A stretch of DNA of 64,000 nucleotides, from NCBI RefSeq assembly GCF_002890895.1, contig NZ_POUL01000011.1:1-64000 (forward strand), given 5' to 3'. The notes beneath the pieces were generated by a model, which saw only the letters and a program-made list of their open reading frames with translations, had not been told where the DNA came from and searched no databases. Below are positions 7,538 to 16,167 of this stretch, one piece after another; position 1 is the stretch's first letter, and every line of letters starts with the position of its first letter. Source of the DNA: Stutzerimonas stutzeri. Lineage in GTDB: Bacteria > Pseudomonadota > Gammaproteobacteria > Pseudomonadales > Pseudomonadaceae. Made by a program: the position numbers and the translations under genes.

Positions 7538-9157
7538 ATGCGCCCACTCTGGTATCGCAACGCGGTGATCTATCAGGTCGATCCCGCTCTGTTCCGCGAC
7601 AGCAACGGCGATGGCTGCGGTGATCTGAAAGGCATCACCGAACGCCTGGACTATATCCGCGGCCTGGGTGCCACCGCCGTCTGGATCATGCCCTGCTACG
7701 CCTCGCCGTTTCTCGACGCGGGTTATGACGTCACCGATCACCTGCAGATCGCCCCGCAATTCGGCGACCTGGCCGACATGGTCGCGCTGCTGGAAAAAGC
7801 CGAAGAGCTCGGCCTGCACGTGATCGTCGAGCTGCTGGTGCAGCACACCTCCAGCGAGCACAAATGGTTTCAGGAAGCGCGCCGAGATCGCGACTCGCCC
7901 TACCGCGACTACTACATCTGGGCGGACGAGCCCGACGACTCAATGGCGCCGATCTTTCCAACCGTGGAGGACAGTATCTGGACCTGGGACGAGGAAGCCG
8001 GTCAGTACTATCGCCATCTGTTCTACAAGCACGAGCCGGACCTGGACCTGGCCAACCCGCGGGTGATCCACGAGATCGAAAGGATCATGTCGTTCTGGCT
8101 GCGCCTGGGCGTCTCCGGCTTCCGTATCGATGCCGCGGTGCACATGGTGCGCCAGGCCGGCGGCGGCGATCTCAAAAAGGGTTACTGGCTGCTCGAACAC
8201 ATGCGCGACTTCGTCACCATGCGCCGGCCGGAGACGGTACTGCTTGGTGAGATCGACACCGACCCGGAAAAATACGTGGAGTACTTTGGCGATGAGGCCG
8301 ACCGCGTCACCCTGCTGCTGGACTTCTGGACCAACAACCACCTGTTCCTGGCGCTGGCGCGGCAACAGGCCGAGCCCCTGACCCGCGCGCTCAATGGTCA
8401 GCCGCTGCCGCCCAGCCATTCGCAGTACGCCCTGTGGATTCGCAATCACGACGAGCTGAGTCTTGACCGGCTGGATGAAGATGAACGCAAGGAGGTGATG
8501 GACACCTTCGCGCCCGACCCGAAGATGCGCGCCTACAATCGCGGCATCCGCCGACGCCTTGCGCCCATGCTCGACGGCGACGAGCGTCGCATCGCCGCCA
8601 CCCACGCGCTGCTGTTCTCGCTGCCCGGCACGCCGATCATCCGCTACGGGGAAGAGATCGGCATGGGCGACGACATGGAGCGTCCCGAACGCCAGGCCGT
8701 AAGAACCCCCATGCAATGGTCCAACGAGCCCAACGCCGGTTTTTCCTGCACCACGGGTGAACTGGCGGCGCCGCTGATTGATGAAGGTCCGTTCAGCTTC
8801 GAGAAGGTCAACGTCTTCGCCCAGACCTTGCGCAGTGACTCATTGATGGCCCGCACCGGCAACATGATCCGCACGCGCATTGGCCTGCGCGAGATCGGCA
8901 TCGGCAAACGCTCTACCGTCGAGGTCGACGACCCGGCGGTGTTTGCCATTCGCCATGACAACGGCTCGACGGTGCTTATGCTGGTTAACCTGGCGGATCA
9001 GGAAACGACGGTGACCATCGAAGCCGATGACCTGCAAGACATGGTCGACGTGCTCGCCGATTACGACTATGACCAGCCCGAAGGCTCGCCGCTAAAGATT
9101 CGACTCGGCCCGTATGGCTACCGTTGGCTGCGGCGTAAACAGCAACTGTTCGGATAA
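7538..9157 (+). CDS. GH13 trehalose-synthase-like enzyme
   Basis: The product is 539 residues, resembling the catalytic part of trehalose synthases (maltose to trehalose isomerisation). Seen: IYQVDPALFRDSNGDGCGDL, GFRIDAAVHMV (Asp198), LLGEIDTDPEK (Glu238), WIRNHDELSLDRL (Asp305) and RTPMQWSNEPNAGFS, a TreS-like signature. ATG 7538 is chosen because GGAGG at 7526-7530 is seven bases away; the TTG at 7532 is too close. No maltokinase domain is attached and none is encoded nearby. With the upstream glucosidase and downstream DUF1080 protein it suggests disaccharide processing (inference). Confidence 0.82.
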   Translation: MRPLWYRNAVIYQVDPALFRDSNGDGCGDLKGITERLDYIRGLGATAVWIMPCYASPFLDAGYDVTDHLQIAPQFGDLADMVALLEKAEELGLHVIVELLVQHTSSEHKWFQEARRDRDSPYRDYYIWADEPDDSMAPIFPTVEDSIWTWDEEAGQYYRHLFYKHEPDLDLANPRVIHEIERIMSFWLRLGVSGFRIDAAVHMVRQAGGGDLKKGYWLLEHMRDFVTMRRPETVLLGEIDTDPEKYVEYFGDEADRVTLLLDFWTNNHLFLALARQQAEPLTRALNGQPLPPSHSQYALWIRNHDELSLDRLDEDERKEVMDTFAPDPKMRAYNRGIRRRLAPMLDGDERRIAATHALLFSLPGTPIIRYGEEIGMGDDMERPERQAVRTPMQWSNEPNAGFSCTTGELAAPLIDEGPFSFEKVNVFAQTLRSDSLMARTGNMIRTRIGLREIGIGKRSTVEVDDPAVFAIRHDNGSTVLMLVNLADQETTVTIEADDLQDMVDVLADYDYDQPEGSPLKIRLGPYGYRWLRRKQQLFG

Positions 9158-9161
9158 GCAC

Positions 9162-9752
9162 ATGATCGAGCGACTCGACGCGTCTCAGTGGCGCGCCTGG
9201 CACGGCGACGAATTTCCCATTGATTGCTGGCGCGCAGCGGGCGACGAACTTCAGGCCATCGCCGGCACGCGCCGGGTCGACCTGATTTCACGAGAGCGCT
9301 ACCGCGACTTTGTGCTACGTCTGGAGTTTGCCTTGCCAGTAGCTGGCAATTCCGGGCTGTTCTGTCGCGTCGAAGAAGAGGCGCAACTGAGCTGGCACAG
9401 CGGTCCAGAGATGCAATTGCTCGACGACCGGGGCCATCCCGATGGCCGCGAGCCGATGACACGCAACGGTGCACTGTACGGGTTACTGCGGCCTGAGCTG
9501 GAGACGCCGATCGAGCCCGAGCAGTTCATCGAGGCCGCCTTGAGTGTGCGCGACGGCGAGATTGAGCACTGGCTGGACGGGCGACGCGTATTGCGCTATC
9601 GCCTCGATGACCCGACCTTGCATAAGCACATCGCCAACAGCAAATTCAGCGGCTATCCGCGCTTTGCCCAGGCTGCCGAAGGACACCTGGTGCTGCAACA
9701 CCACGGCGAAGCGGCGCGCTTTCGCCGCCTGTCGATCGAAATAGCGGACTGA
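9162..9752 (+). CDS. DUF1080 / 3-keto-disaccharide hydrolase-like protein
   Basis: The product is 196 residues with a concanavalin-like fold expected for DUF1080 (PF06439). Seen: YRDFVLRLEFALPVAGNSGL followed by FCR, which matches the family pattern of a beta-strand then GNSG(I/L)xxR, and a later GPEMQLLDD in place of the usual YE(M/Q)QILD. Members are often secreted, but no signal peptide is visible here. ATG 9162 lies 4 bp after the trehalose-synthase-like stop, so it is the third gene of the operon. Family members act on 3-keto-glycosides, but the activity of this cytoplasmic form is unknown. Confidence 0.72.
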   Translation: MIERLDASQWRAWHGDEFPIDCWRAAGDELQAIAGTRRVDLISRERYRDFVLRLEFALPVAGNSGLFCRVEEEAQLSWHSGPEMQLLDDRGHPDGREPMTRNGALYGLLRPELETPIEPEQFIEAALSVRDGEIEHWLDGRRVLRYRLDDPTLHKHIANSKFSGYPRFAQAAEGHLVLQHHGEAARFRRLSIEIAD

Positions 9753-9848
9753 ACGGTCCACTTGGACCCGCGCACCGAAATGAGCGAGAATGCGCGGCTT
9801 TCCAGGCTGCGGTAAGCCGTGATGAACGGACGCTGGATCGAAACGAGC

Positions 9849-9885
9849 TGGGCGCTCGCCTCCATGGCGCAGCGCCCAACTGGTT
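9849..9885 (+). terminator. Strong hairpin between the GH13 operon and xpt
   Basis: TGGGCGCT-CGCC-tccat-GGCG-c-AGCGCCCA forms a 12-bp stem with one bulged C (9849-9878), followed after five bases by TTTT (9882-9885). It ends 57 bp before the xpt start. It may terminate the GH13 operon, or act as an attenuator in the xpt leader. Confidence 0.5.
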
Positions 9886-9930
9886 TTCGGCGCCCCGATT
9901 CATCAGGCAAACCCGGCCGCTCACGCTTGA

Positions 9931-10515
<585 letters not shown>

Positions 10516-10538
10516 GCGCCCCGCGCGGCTCCTGCGGC

Positions 10539-11057
10539 TTACTCTTTGCGCCACAGATCAACCAGCGCGCCCTGCGTGCCAGCTACCGGATCGCTTACCG
10601 GTACGCTGACCCGTTGAGCGCGCGCTTGCGCCTCGTCATGATTGCCTTCATCCGGCCGCAGCAGGTCGTATCGCTGCTCTAGCGGGTAACCGCCGACCAC
10701 TTCGAAATCATCACTGGCGCTGAGCTGGCAATGGCCGGTCCCGGCTGGCAGCACCAGCGCATCGCCCGCACGCACCTCGACTTCCTGCCCCTGTTCGCCG
10801 CCGAGCTTCAACCGCGCCGAACCACAGGAAACTCCAAGCACCTCGTGCGCAGTGGAATGGTAATGATGGTAGTCATACACGCCGGCACGCCATTGGGCCG
10901 GCCACAGATGGCTGTTGAACAGATTTTCGAACGCGCCAGCGTAGTCGTTTCCGGCTAGCGGCAATTGCCGGTAGACCAGCACAGGATGCGAGCTGTTTGG
11001 AGTACGACCGTCGCTGGAAAAGTGCAGTTGCTCGGGTTGCGGGGCGGAACTGGGCAT
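10539..11057 (-). CDS. Cupin-domain protein
   Basis: The product is 172 residues with one RmlC-type cupin barrel. Motif 1 is visible as YHHYHSTAHEVLGVSCGSAR (metal-ligand His/Glu) and motif 2 as AGDALVLPAGTGHCQL. ATG 11057 is chosen because GAGG sits five bases upstream; a GTG at 11063 overlaps that Shine-Dalgarno. I recall a small protein gene at this position between xpt and cytochrome c5 in P. aeruginosa. The ligand or reaction is unknown; small one-domain cupins range from isomerases to dioxygenases. Confidence 0.8.
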   Translation of the reverse strand: MPSSAPQPEQLHFSSDGRTPNSSHPVLVYRQLPLAGNDYAGAFENLFNSHLWPAQWRAGVYDYHHYHSTAHEVLGVSCGSARLKLGGEQGQEVEVRAGDALVLPAGTGHCQLSASDDFEVVGGYPLEQRYDLLRPDEGNHDEAQARAQRVSVPVSDPVAGTQGALVDLWRKE

Positions 11058-11163
11058 GGGCACCTCATCTGCTTGCCTGGACCAACAATCGCCTTGGCCC
11101 AGGGAACGGGTTTCAAGATTCGACCCGCTGCGGCGCAGCTTTTCTCCCCTCCAGACACGACAA

Positions 11164-11181
11164 AGCCGCCCGGAGGCGGCT
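11164..11181 (-). terminator. Rho-independent terminator of the cytochrome c5 gene
   Basis: AGCCGCC-cgga-GGCGGCT is a perfect 7-bp stem with a tetraloop. Read on the minus strand it is followed by TTTGTCGT. It lies 20 bp beyond the cytochrome stop. Confidence 0.8.
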
Positions 11182-11200
11182 CGATCTGACCGGCTGAAGC

Positions 11201-11623
11201 TTAGAGACCGGACATCTGCTTGATTGCAGCCATCAGCTCGTCATCCGAGCAGCTAGCGCAAGTGCCTTTCGGCGGCATGGCGTTGATACCGGTGATAGCG
11301 TTGGCCAACAGCGCATCCAGACCGCCCTTCTCATCAGCACGCACTTGCCAGGCCGCCGTATCGCCGACTTTTGGCGAGTTCAGCAGACCGGTGCCGTGGC
11401 AGGCATTGCAGAACTTGCCGACCACTTCTTCAGCGCTAAGGCCACCGCCGCCGGCGGCAGCAGCAGCCGGACCGGCCGCAGCGCACTCTTCACCTTGAAT
11501 ACAAACCTCGCCCACCGGCTTCAGGCGCTCGGCGATGTCGTCGTTGGTCGCAGCCTGAGCGCTCACTGCCCACAGGGCCAGTACGGCAGTCTGTGCTACC
11601 AGGATCTTCTTAATCAGGTTCAC
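11201..11623 (-). CDS. cycB: Cytochrome c5 family protein
   Basis: The product is 140 residues: a Sec signal peptide (about 1-24, ending SAQA) followed by a short linker, an Ala/Gly-rich stretch, and one class I cytochrome c domain with CNACH haem attachment near residue 72 and a methionine ligand candidate in GINAMPPKG. A second cysteine pair, CASC near residue 124, is typical of c5 proteins. The start is GTG 11623, with GAGGG six bases upstream. It is a periplasmic electron carrier. Its position next to pauR matches my memory of P. aeruginosa cycB. Confidence 0.9.
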   Translation of the reverse strand: MNLIKKILVAQTAVLALWAVSAQAATNDDIAERLKPVGEVCIQGEECAAAGPAAAAAGGGGLSAEEVVGKFCNACHGTGLLNSPKVGDTAAWQVRADEKGGLDALLANAITGINAMPPKGTCASCSDDELMAAIKQMSGL

Positions 11624-11787
11624 CTTATACCCTCATGTGGCTAGACACGCCCGCGGCCACGGTATCGCGAGCGGCGGTCAGTATAACGGCAAGCCATGCC
11701 CGCCGAAACAATACGAAAGGCCCTGTCATCCCCAGCGACGCTTTGTCGCATAGAGCGTCTGACAAAGGCATGGGCCAGCGGTACCGG

Positions 11788-12351
11788 CTAGAAGTTGGCC
11801 GGCGTGGTGGCACTGATCAGCTTCGCCGGCGCGTCAAACGGGTTATGGAAGCGATGCGGCTTGCTGCTCTCGAAGTAGTAGCTGTCGCCTGTTTCCAATA
11901 GATAGGTCTGGCCGCTCACCGTTAGCTCCAGGCGCCCCTCGACCAGCATGCCGGCTTCTTCGCCCTGGTGTGCCAGCATGTCCGTGCCAGTATCGGCGCC
12001 AGGCGGATAGGTTTCGGCAAGAAAAGCGATCGCGCGCCCCGGATGTGCCTTGCCCACAAGCCTCATGCTGATAGCGCCGTCGGAAATATCGATCAGCTCC
12101 CCAGCCTTGTAGACCACCTGGGTATCGCTGTCCTGCTCAAAATCAGGGGAGAAAAACTCGACCAGCGACATCGGGATGCCGCTCAGCACCTTCTTCAGCG
12201 AACTGATCGACGGGCTGACACTGTTTTTCTCGATCATGGAAATCGTGCTGTTGGTAACGCCCGCACGTTTGGCGAGTTCACGCTGGGACAAACCCTTGAG
12301 CTTGCGGATGGTTTGCAGTCGAACACCGACGTCCAATACGGGAGCCCCCAA
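11788..12351 (-). CDS. pauR: XRE-cupin transcriptional regulator, PauR/PuuR-like
   Basis: The product is 187 residues: an XRE helix-turn-helix at about 8-65 (LKGLSQRELAKRAGVTNSTI) and a C-terminal cupin sensor with DSYYFESSKPHRFHNP. This architecture is used by PuuR/PauR repressors of polyamine catabolism. The neighbours (cycB, ridA-like, dadA, and a gamma-glutamylputrescine-oxidase-like gene beyond lrp) agree with that role. P. aeruginosa PauR responds to putrescine and cadaverine (recalled); the effector here is inferred. Confidence 0.82.
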   Translation of the reverse strand: MGAPVLDVGVRLQTIRKLKGLSQRELAKRAGVTNSTISMIEKNSVSPSISSLKKVLSGIPMSLVEFFSPDFEQDSDTQVVYKAGELIDISDGAISMRLVGKAHPGRAIAFLAETYPPGADTGTDMLAHQGEEAGMLVEGRLELTVSGQTYLLETGDSYYFESSKPHRFHNPFDAPAKLISATTPANF

Positions 12352-12446
12352 TAAGAGCGATTGCTGAGGGCGCTATGATGGCGAGGGCGTTCAGTATTTT
12401 CAACACAACGGGACGAAATGACAGGTCGTGCCGTGCAGCGATCCGG

Positions 12447-12803
12447 TTATGCCGGCAGCGCAGCCACCACTGACAGTTCGACCAGGATCTCCGGCTCGCA
12501 CAACTTGGCCTCGACCGTGGCCCTGGCCGGGGCGACGCCCTCTGGCAACCATTGATCCCAGACGGCGTTCATGCCGGCAAAATCGGCATCGATGTCTTTC
12601 AGATAAATAGTCACCGATAGGATGTGCTGCTTATCGGTACCCACCTGCCGCAAAAGGCGTTCGATGTTGTCGAGCGTCTCGCGGGTCTGCTGCTCGATTC
12701 CCGCGCTCATGTCCTCACCCACCTGACCGGCCAGATAGACCGTGTTGCCGTGAATGACGATCTGACTCATGCGAGCGTTAGTGTGCAGGCGCTGTATGGG
12801 CAT
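12447..12803 (-). CDS. RidA-family protein of the dad cluster
   Basis: The product is 118 residues of the RidA/YjgF family, which hydrolyses reactive imines and enamines such as those released by amino acid oxidation. Seen: [20 protein letters not shown] and the C-terminal [17 protein letters not shown] with the conserved Arg and Glu. ATG 12803 gives the usual [11 protein letters not shown]-terminus; AGGA lies upstream. It overlaps the 3' end of dadA by 26 bp, so translation is likely coupled. Its logical job is detoxifying the imines produced by DadA. Confidence 0.88.
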   Translation of the reverse strand: MPIQRLHTNARMSQIVIHGNTVYLAGQVGEDMSAGIEQQTRETLDNIERLLRQVGTDKQHILSVTIYLKDIDADFAGMNAVWDQWLPEGVAPARATVEAKLCEPEILVELSVVAALPA

Positions 12804-14076
12804 GCTTGTGCGATTCCTTGTTGGTGCCGTAGCGGGAAATATCGAGGCCGTCGGTACTGATCTGCGTGCGCTTTCTCGCCAGCATATCGGCCAGCAAGCG
12901 GCCAGAACCACAGGCCATGGTCCAGCCAAGAGTACCGTGCCCAGTGTTCAGATACAGGTTGCGATAGCTTGTACCACCGATGATTGGCGTGCCGTCCGGC
13001 GTGGCCGGGCGCAGGCCGGTCCAGAGTTCGGCAGTGGAGGGATCGCCGCCCTGTGGAAACAGATCGCCGACAACCATTTCCAGGGTCTCGCGACGCCGCG
13101 GATTGAGCGAAAGATCGTGGCCAGCAATTTCTGCCATACCGCCAACCCGTATGCGTTGATCGAAGCGGGTGATGGCGACTTTGTAGGTCTCGTCGAGCAC
13201 GGTTGAAACTGGCGCCATCGCAGGGTCGCTGATCGGCACGGTCAACGAATAACCCTTGAGCGGGTATACCGGCGCGCGAATGCCAAGCGGCTTGAGCATC
13301 TGCGGGCTGTAGCTACCCAGCGCCAGCACGTAGCGATCGGCCGTTTCCAACTTGCCATCGATCCAGACGCCTTCGAGCCGGTCACCCGCGAACTGCAGCC
13401 GCTGAATGTCTTGATTGAAGCGGAACTCGACGCCCAACTCGCGAGCCATTTCGGCAAGTTTGGTGGTGAACATCTGACAATCGCCGGTCTGATCGTTAGG
13501 CAGGCGAAGCGCGCCACTGAGCTTGTCCGAAACCCTGGCAAGCGCCGGTTCGGCCCGCGCAATGCCTGCGCGATCGAGCAGCTCATAGGGCACGCCGGAC
13601 GCCTGTAGCACGGCGATGTCCTTGGCCGCATTATCCAGCTGGGCCTGGGTGCGGAACAGCTGGGTCGTGCCGCATTGCCGGCCTTCATAATCGATACCGG
13701 TTTCTGCACGCAGCTCGTCGAGGCAATCGCGACTGTATTCGGACAGCCGAACCATGCGCTCCTTGTTCACCGCATAGCGCGCCGCAGTGCAATTGCGCAG
13801 CATCTGCGCCATCCACCGGTATTGCTGGGTATCGCCGGTGAGCTTGATGGCGAGCGGCGCATGGCGCTGCATCAGCCACTTCATGGCTTTCAGGGGTACG
13901 CCGGGCGCGGCCCAGGGTGATGCGTAGCCAGGAGAGACCTGGCCGGCATTGGCAAAGCTCGTTTCCATCGCCACGGCTGGCTGACGATCAACTACCACGA
14001 CCTCGAAGCCCGCTCGCGCCAGATAGTAGGCACTGGTGGTGCCAATCACGCCGCTACCCATCACCAGAACACGCAT
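12778..14076 (-). CDS. dadA: D-amino acid dehydrogenase
   Basis: The product is 432 residues, an FAD-dependent quinone-linked dehydrogenase that converts D-amino acids (mainly D-alanine) to 2-oxo acids and ammonia. Seen: [21 protein letters not shown] as the Rossmann FAD site at the N-terminus, [22 protein letters not shown] near residue 38, shown in part only, and [16 protein letters not shown] near residue 345. Peripheral inner-membrane location is known for the family. It is divergent from lrp, its expected activator. The usual partner racemase dadX is missing from the cluster. Confidence 0.95.
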   Translation of the reverse strand: MRVLVMGSGVIGTTSAYYLARAGFEVVVVDRQPAVAMETSFANAGQVSPGYASPWAAPGVPLKAMKWLMQRHAPLAIKLTGDTQQYRWMAQMLRNCTAARYAVNKERMVRLSEYSRDCLDELRAETGIDYEGRQCGTTQLFRTQAQLDNAAKDIAVLQASGVPYELLDRAGIARAEPALARVSDKLSGALRLPNDQTGDCQMFTTKLAEMARELGVEFRFNQDIQRLQFAGDRLEGVWIDGKLETADRYVLALGSYSPQMLKPLGIRAPVYPLKGYSLTVPISDPAMAPVSTVLDETYKVAITRFDQRIRVGGMAEIAGHDLSLNPRRRETLEMVVGDLFPQGGDPSTAELWTGLRPATPDGTPIIGGTSYRNLYLNTGHGTLGWTMACGSGRLLADMLARKRTQISTDGLDISRYGTNKESHKHAHTAPAH

Positions 14077-14223
14077 CGCTGCCTCCCACCCGTGCTACCG
14101 GGCTTTTTCTAATCACTGATAATGCGGAGTATAGAAAGCAGCCAGCAGTGGTTTTCGCTATATAAACGGCTATATTTGCGATTAATTCACGCCTATAACA
14201 TCTATCTCAGAGGCGATACGCCT
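14077..14223. promoter_or_regulatory. dadA/lrp divergent control region
   Basis: This is an AT-rich 147-bp stretch between divergent genes. GCTATAT occurs as a direct repeat at 14157-14163 and 14169-14175, 12 bp apart, within a run of TA-rich sequence that could hold both promoters and Lrp sites. Lrp control of dadA is known in P. aeruginosa and E. coli; exact binding sites here are not proven. Confidence 0.45.
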
Positions 14224-14712
14224 ATGCGAACCAAGCACCAGACCCGCCGCGAACTGGACAAGATCGACCGGCAAATCCTTCGCTTGCTACAGGCTGAAGG
14301 GCGCATGCCGTTTACCGAACTGGGCGAGCGCATCGGTCTGTCGACCACGCCATGCACCGAGCGCGTCAGGCGCCTGGAGCGGGAAGGCATCATCATGGGC
14401 TACACCGCGAGGCTGAATCCTCAGCATCTGAAGGGTGGGTTGCTGGTATTCGTGGAGATCAGCCTGGCCTACAAGTCAGGCGACATCTTCGAGGAGTTCC
14501 GCCGTGCCGTGCTGAAACTGCCGCATGTGCTTGAGTGCCACCTGGTGTCAGGCGATTTCGACTACCTGATCAAGGCCCGGATCTCGGAAATGGCGTCGTA
14601 TCGCAAACTGCTAGGTGACATCCTGCTCAAACTGCCGCATGTGCGCGAATCCAAGAGTTACATCGTCATGGAAGAGGTAAAGGAGTCCCTGGAACTGCCC
14701 GTGCCGGATTGA
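14224..14712 (+). CDS. lrp: Leucine-responsive regulatory protein
   Basis: The product is 162 residues of the Lrp/AsnC family. An N-terminal HTH (about 12-65, LGERIGLSTTPCTERVRRLE) is followed by the RAM effector domain with GGLLVFVEISLAY, LECHLVSGDFDYLI and the closing HVRESKSYIVMEEVKES. ATG 14224 follows AGAGG and gives the family N-terminus; an in-frame upstream start lacks support. It is divergent from dadA and probably controls it. 77 bp downstream is the puuB-like gene on the same strand. Confidence 0.93.
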   Translation: MRTKHQTRRELDKIDRQILRLLQAEGRMPFTELGERIGLSTTPCTERVRRLEREGIIMGYTARLNPQHLKGGLLVFVEISLAYKSGDIFEEFRRAVLKLPHVLECHLVSGDFDYLIKARISEMASYRKLLGDILLKLPHVRESKSYIVMEEVKESLELPVPD

Positions 14713-14789
14713 CCCGAAGTGTTACGCTTTTGCCCAGCGGCACCTGTCCGGTCTACCCTTCGGCCAGGCAAACCGTCCAAGGCTCAACC

Positions 14790-16100
14790 ATGACAAACCG
14801 CCACTCGGCCTCCAATTCCCACGATCACGCCGCGTCCTACTACGCCGCCACTGCCAATCAGCCGCTTGAGTTCGTGCCCTTGCAAGGCGAACAGAGCGCC
14901 GACGTTTGCATCGTCGGCGGTGGCTTCAGCGGCCTCAACACGGCCATCGAACTGGCCGAACGCGGGTTTTCCGTGGTGCTGCTGGAAGCCCACCGCATCG
15001 GTTGGGGCGCCAGCGGCCGCAACGGCGGGCAGCTGATTCGGGGCGTCGGGCACGACGTCGAGCAGTTTCAGCCGGTGCTGGGTGACAGGGGCGTGGACGA
15101 TCTCAAGCGCATGGGTTTTGAAGCGGTAGACATCGTGCGCGAGCGCATCGAGCGTTACACCATTCAATGCGACCTGACCTGGGGTTACTGCGATCTTGCA
15201 ACGAAACAGCGTCACCTTGACGGCTTCGATGCGGATTACGCCGATCTTCTGCGTCTTGGCTACCCGCATCCGTTAAGACGAGTACCAAAGGAGGCCATGC
15301 GCGAGGTCATCGGCTCCGATCGCTATGTGGGCGGCCTGATCGACATGGGCTCGGGCCATCTTCATCCACTCAACCTGGCACTGGGCGAAGCGGCTGCGGC
15401 GCAGTCGCTCGGGGTCCGGCTCTACGAGCGATCCGCGGTCGAACGGATAGACTATGGCCCGCAGGTCCGCGTGCATACAGCGCAGAGCAGCGTGCGCGCC
15501 GACCAGCTCGTGCTGGCCGGCAATGCTTACCTGGGTTCGCTGAACAAATCGCTGGCCGGCAAGGTGCTACCCGCCGGCAGTTACATCATCGCCACTGAGC
15601 CGCTGCCTGAAGAGGTCAGACAGGAATTGCTGCCGCAGAATATGGCTGTCTGCGATCAACGCGTAGCGCTGGATTACTTTCGCCTGTCGGCCGACGGCCG
15701 ACTGCTATTTGGCGGCGCCTGCCACTACTCCGGACGCGACCCAAAGGACATCGCCGCCTACATGCAGCCAAAGATGCTTGAGGTGTTCCCCCGCCTGCGT
15801 AATACCCGCATCGATTTCCAGTGGGGCGGCATGATCGGGATTGGCGCCAACCGCCTTCCTCAGATCGGGCGACTCCCAGACCAACCAAACGTGTACTTCG
15901 CCCAGGCCTATGCCGGGCATGGCCTGAACGCCACGCATCTGGCCGGACGCCTGCTGGCCGAAGCCATCAGCGGACAACTCGAGGGGCGCTTCGACCTGTT
16001 CTCCCGCGTGCCACACCCGACCTTCCCTGGTGGTCAGCGGCTGCGCTCACCGCTCCTAGCCCTGGGCATGCTCTGGCACCGGCTTAAAGACGAGTTCTGA
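14790..16100 (+). CDS. puuB: FAD-dependent oxidoreductase, gamma-glutamylputrescine oxidase-like
   Basis: The product is 436 residues of the DAO family. Seen: ADVCIVGGGFSGLNTAIELA near residue 37 (FAD site), HRIGWGASGRNGGQLIRG near residue 76, and the C-terminal YAGHGLNATHLAGRLLAEAI. PuuB oxidises gamma-glutamylputrescine to the aldehyde; P. aeruginosa carries several paralogues. ATG 14790 yields the typical N-terminus with HDHAASYYAAT. The setting next to pauR and lrp supports polyamine or amine oxidation, although the precise substrate is not certain. Confidence 0.82.
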   Translation: MTNRHSASNSHDHAASYYAATANQPLEFVPLQGEQSADVCIVGGGFSGLNTAIELAERGFSVVLLEAHRIGWGASGRNGGQLIRGVGHDVEQFQPVLGDRGVDDLKRMGFEAVDIVRERIERYTIQCDLTWGYCDLATKQRHLDGFDADYADLLRLGYPHPLRRVPKEAMREVIGSDRYVGGLIDMGSGHLHPLNLALGEAAAAQSLGVRLYERSAVERIDYGPQVRVHTAQSSVRADQLVLAGNAYLGSLNKSLAGKVLPAGSYIIATEPLPEEVRQELLPQNMAVCDQRVALDYFRLSADGRLLFGGACHYSGRDPKDIAAYMQPKMLEVFPRLRNTRIDFQWGGMIGIGANRLPQIGRLPDQPNVYFAQAYAGHGLNATHLAGRLLAEAISGQLEGRFDLFSRVPHPTFPGGQRLRSPLLALGMLWHRLKDEF

Positions 16101-16167
16101 ATTTCGCCGTTGCGCTGGCGTCCAATCTGTCGAGGAAACATAAAAATCGACAGGAGTGAACTTGCGC

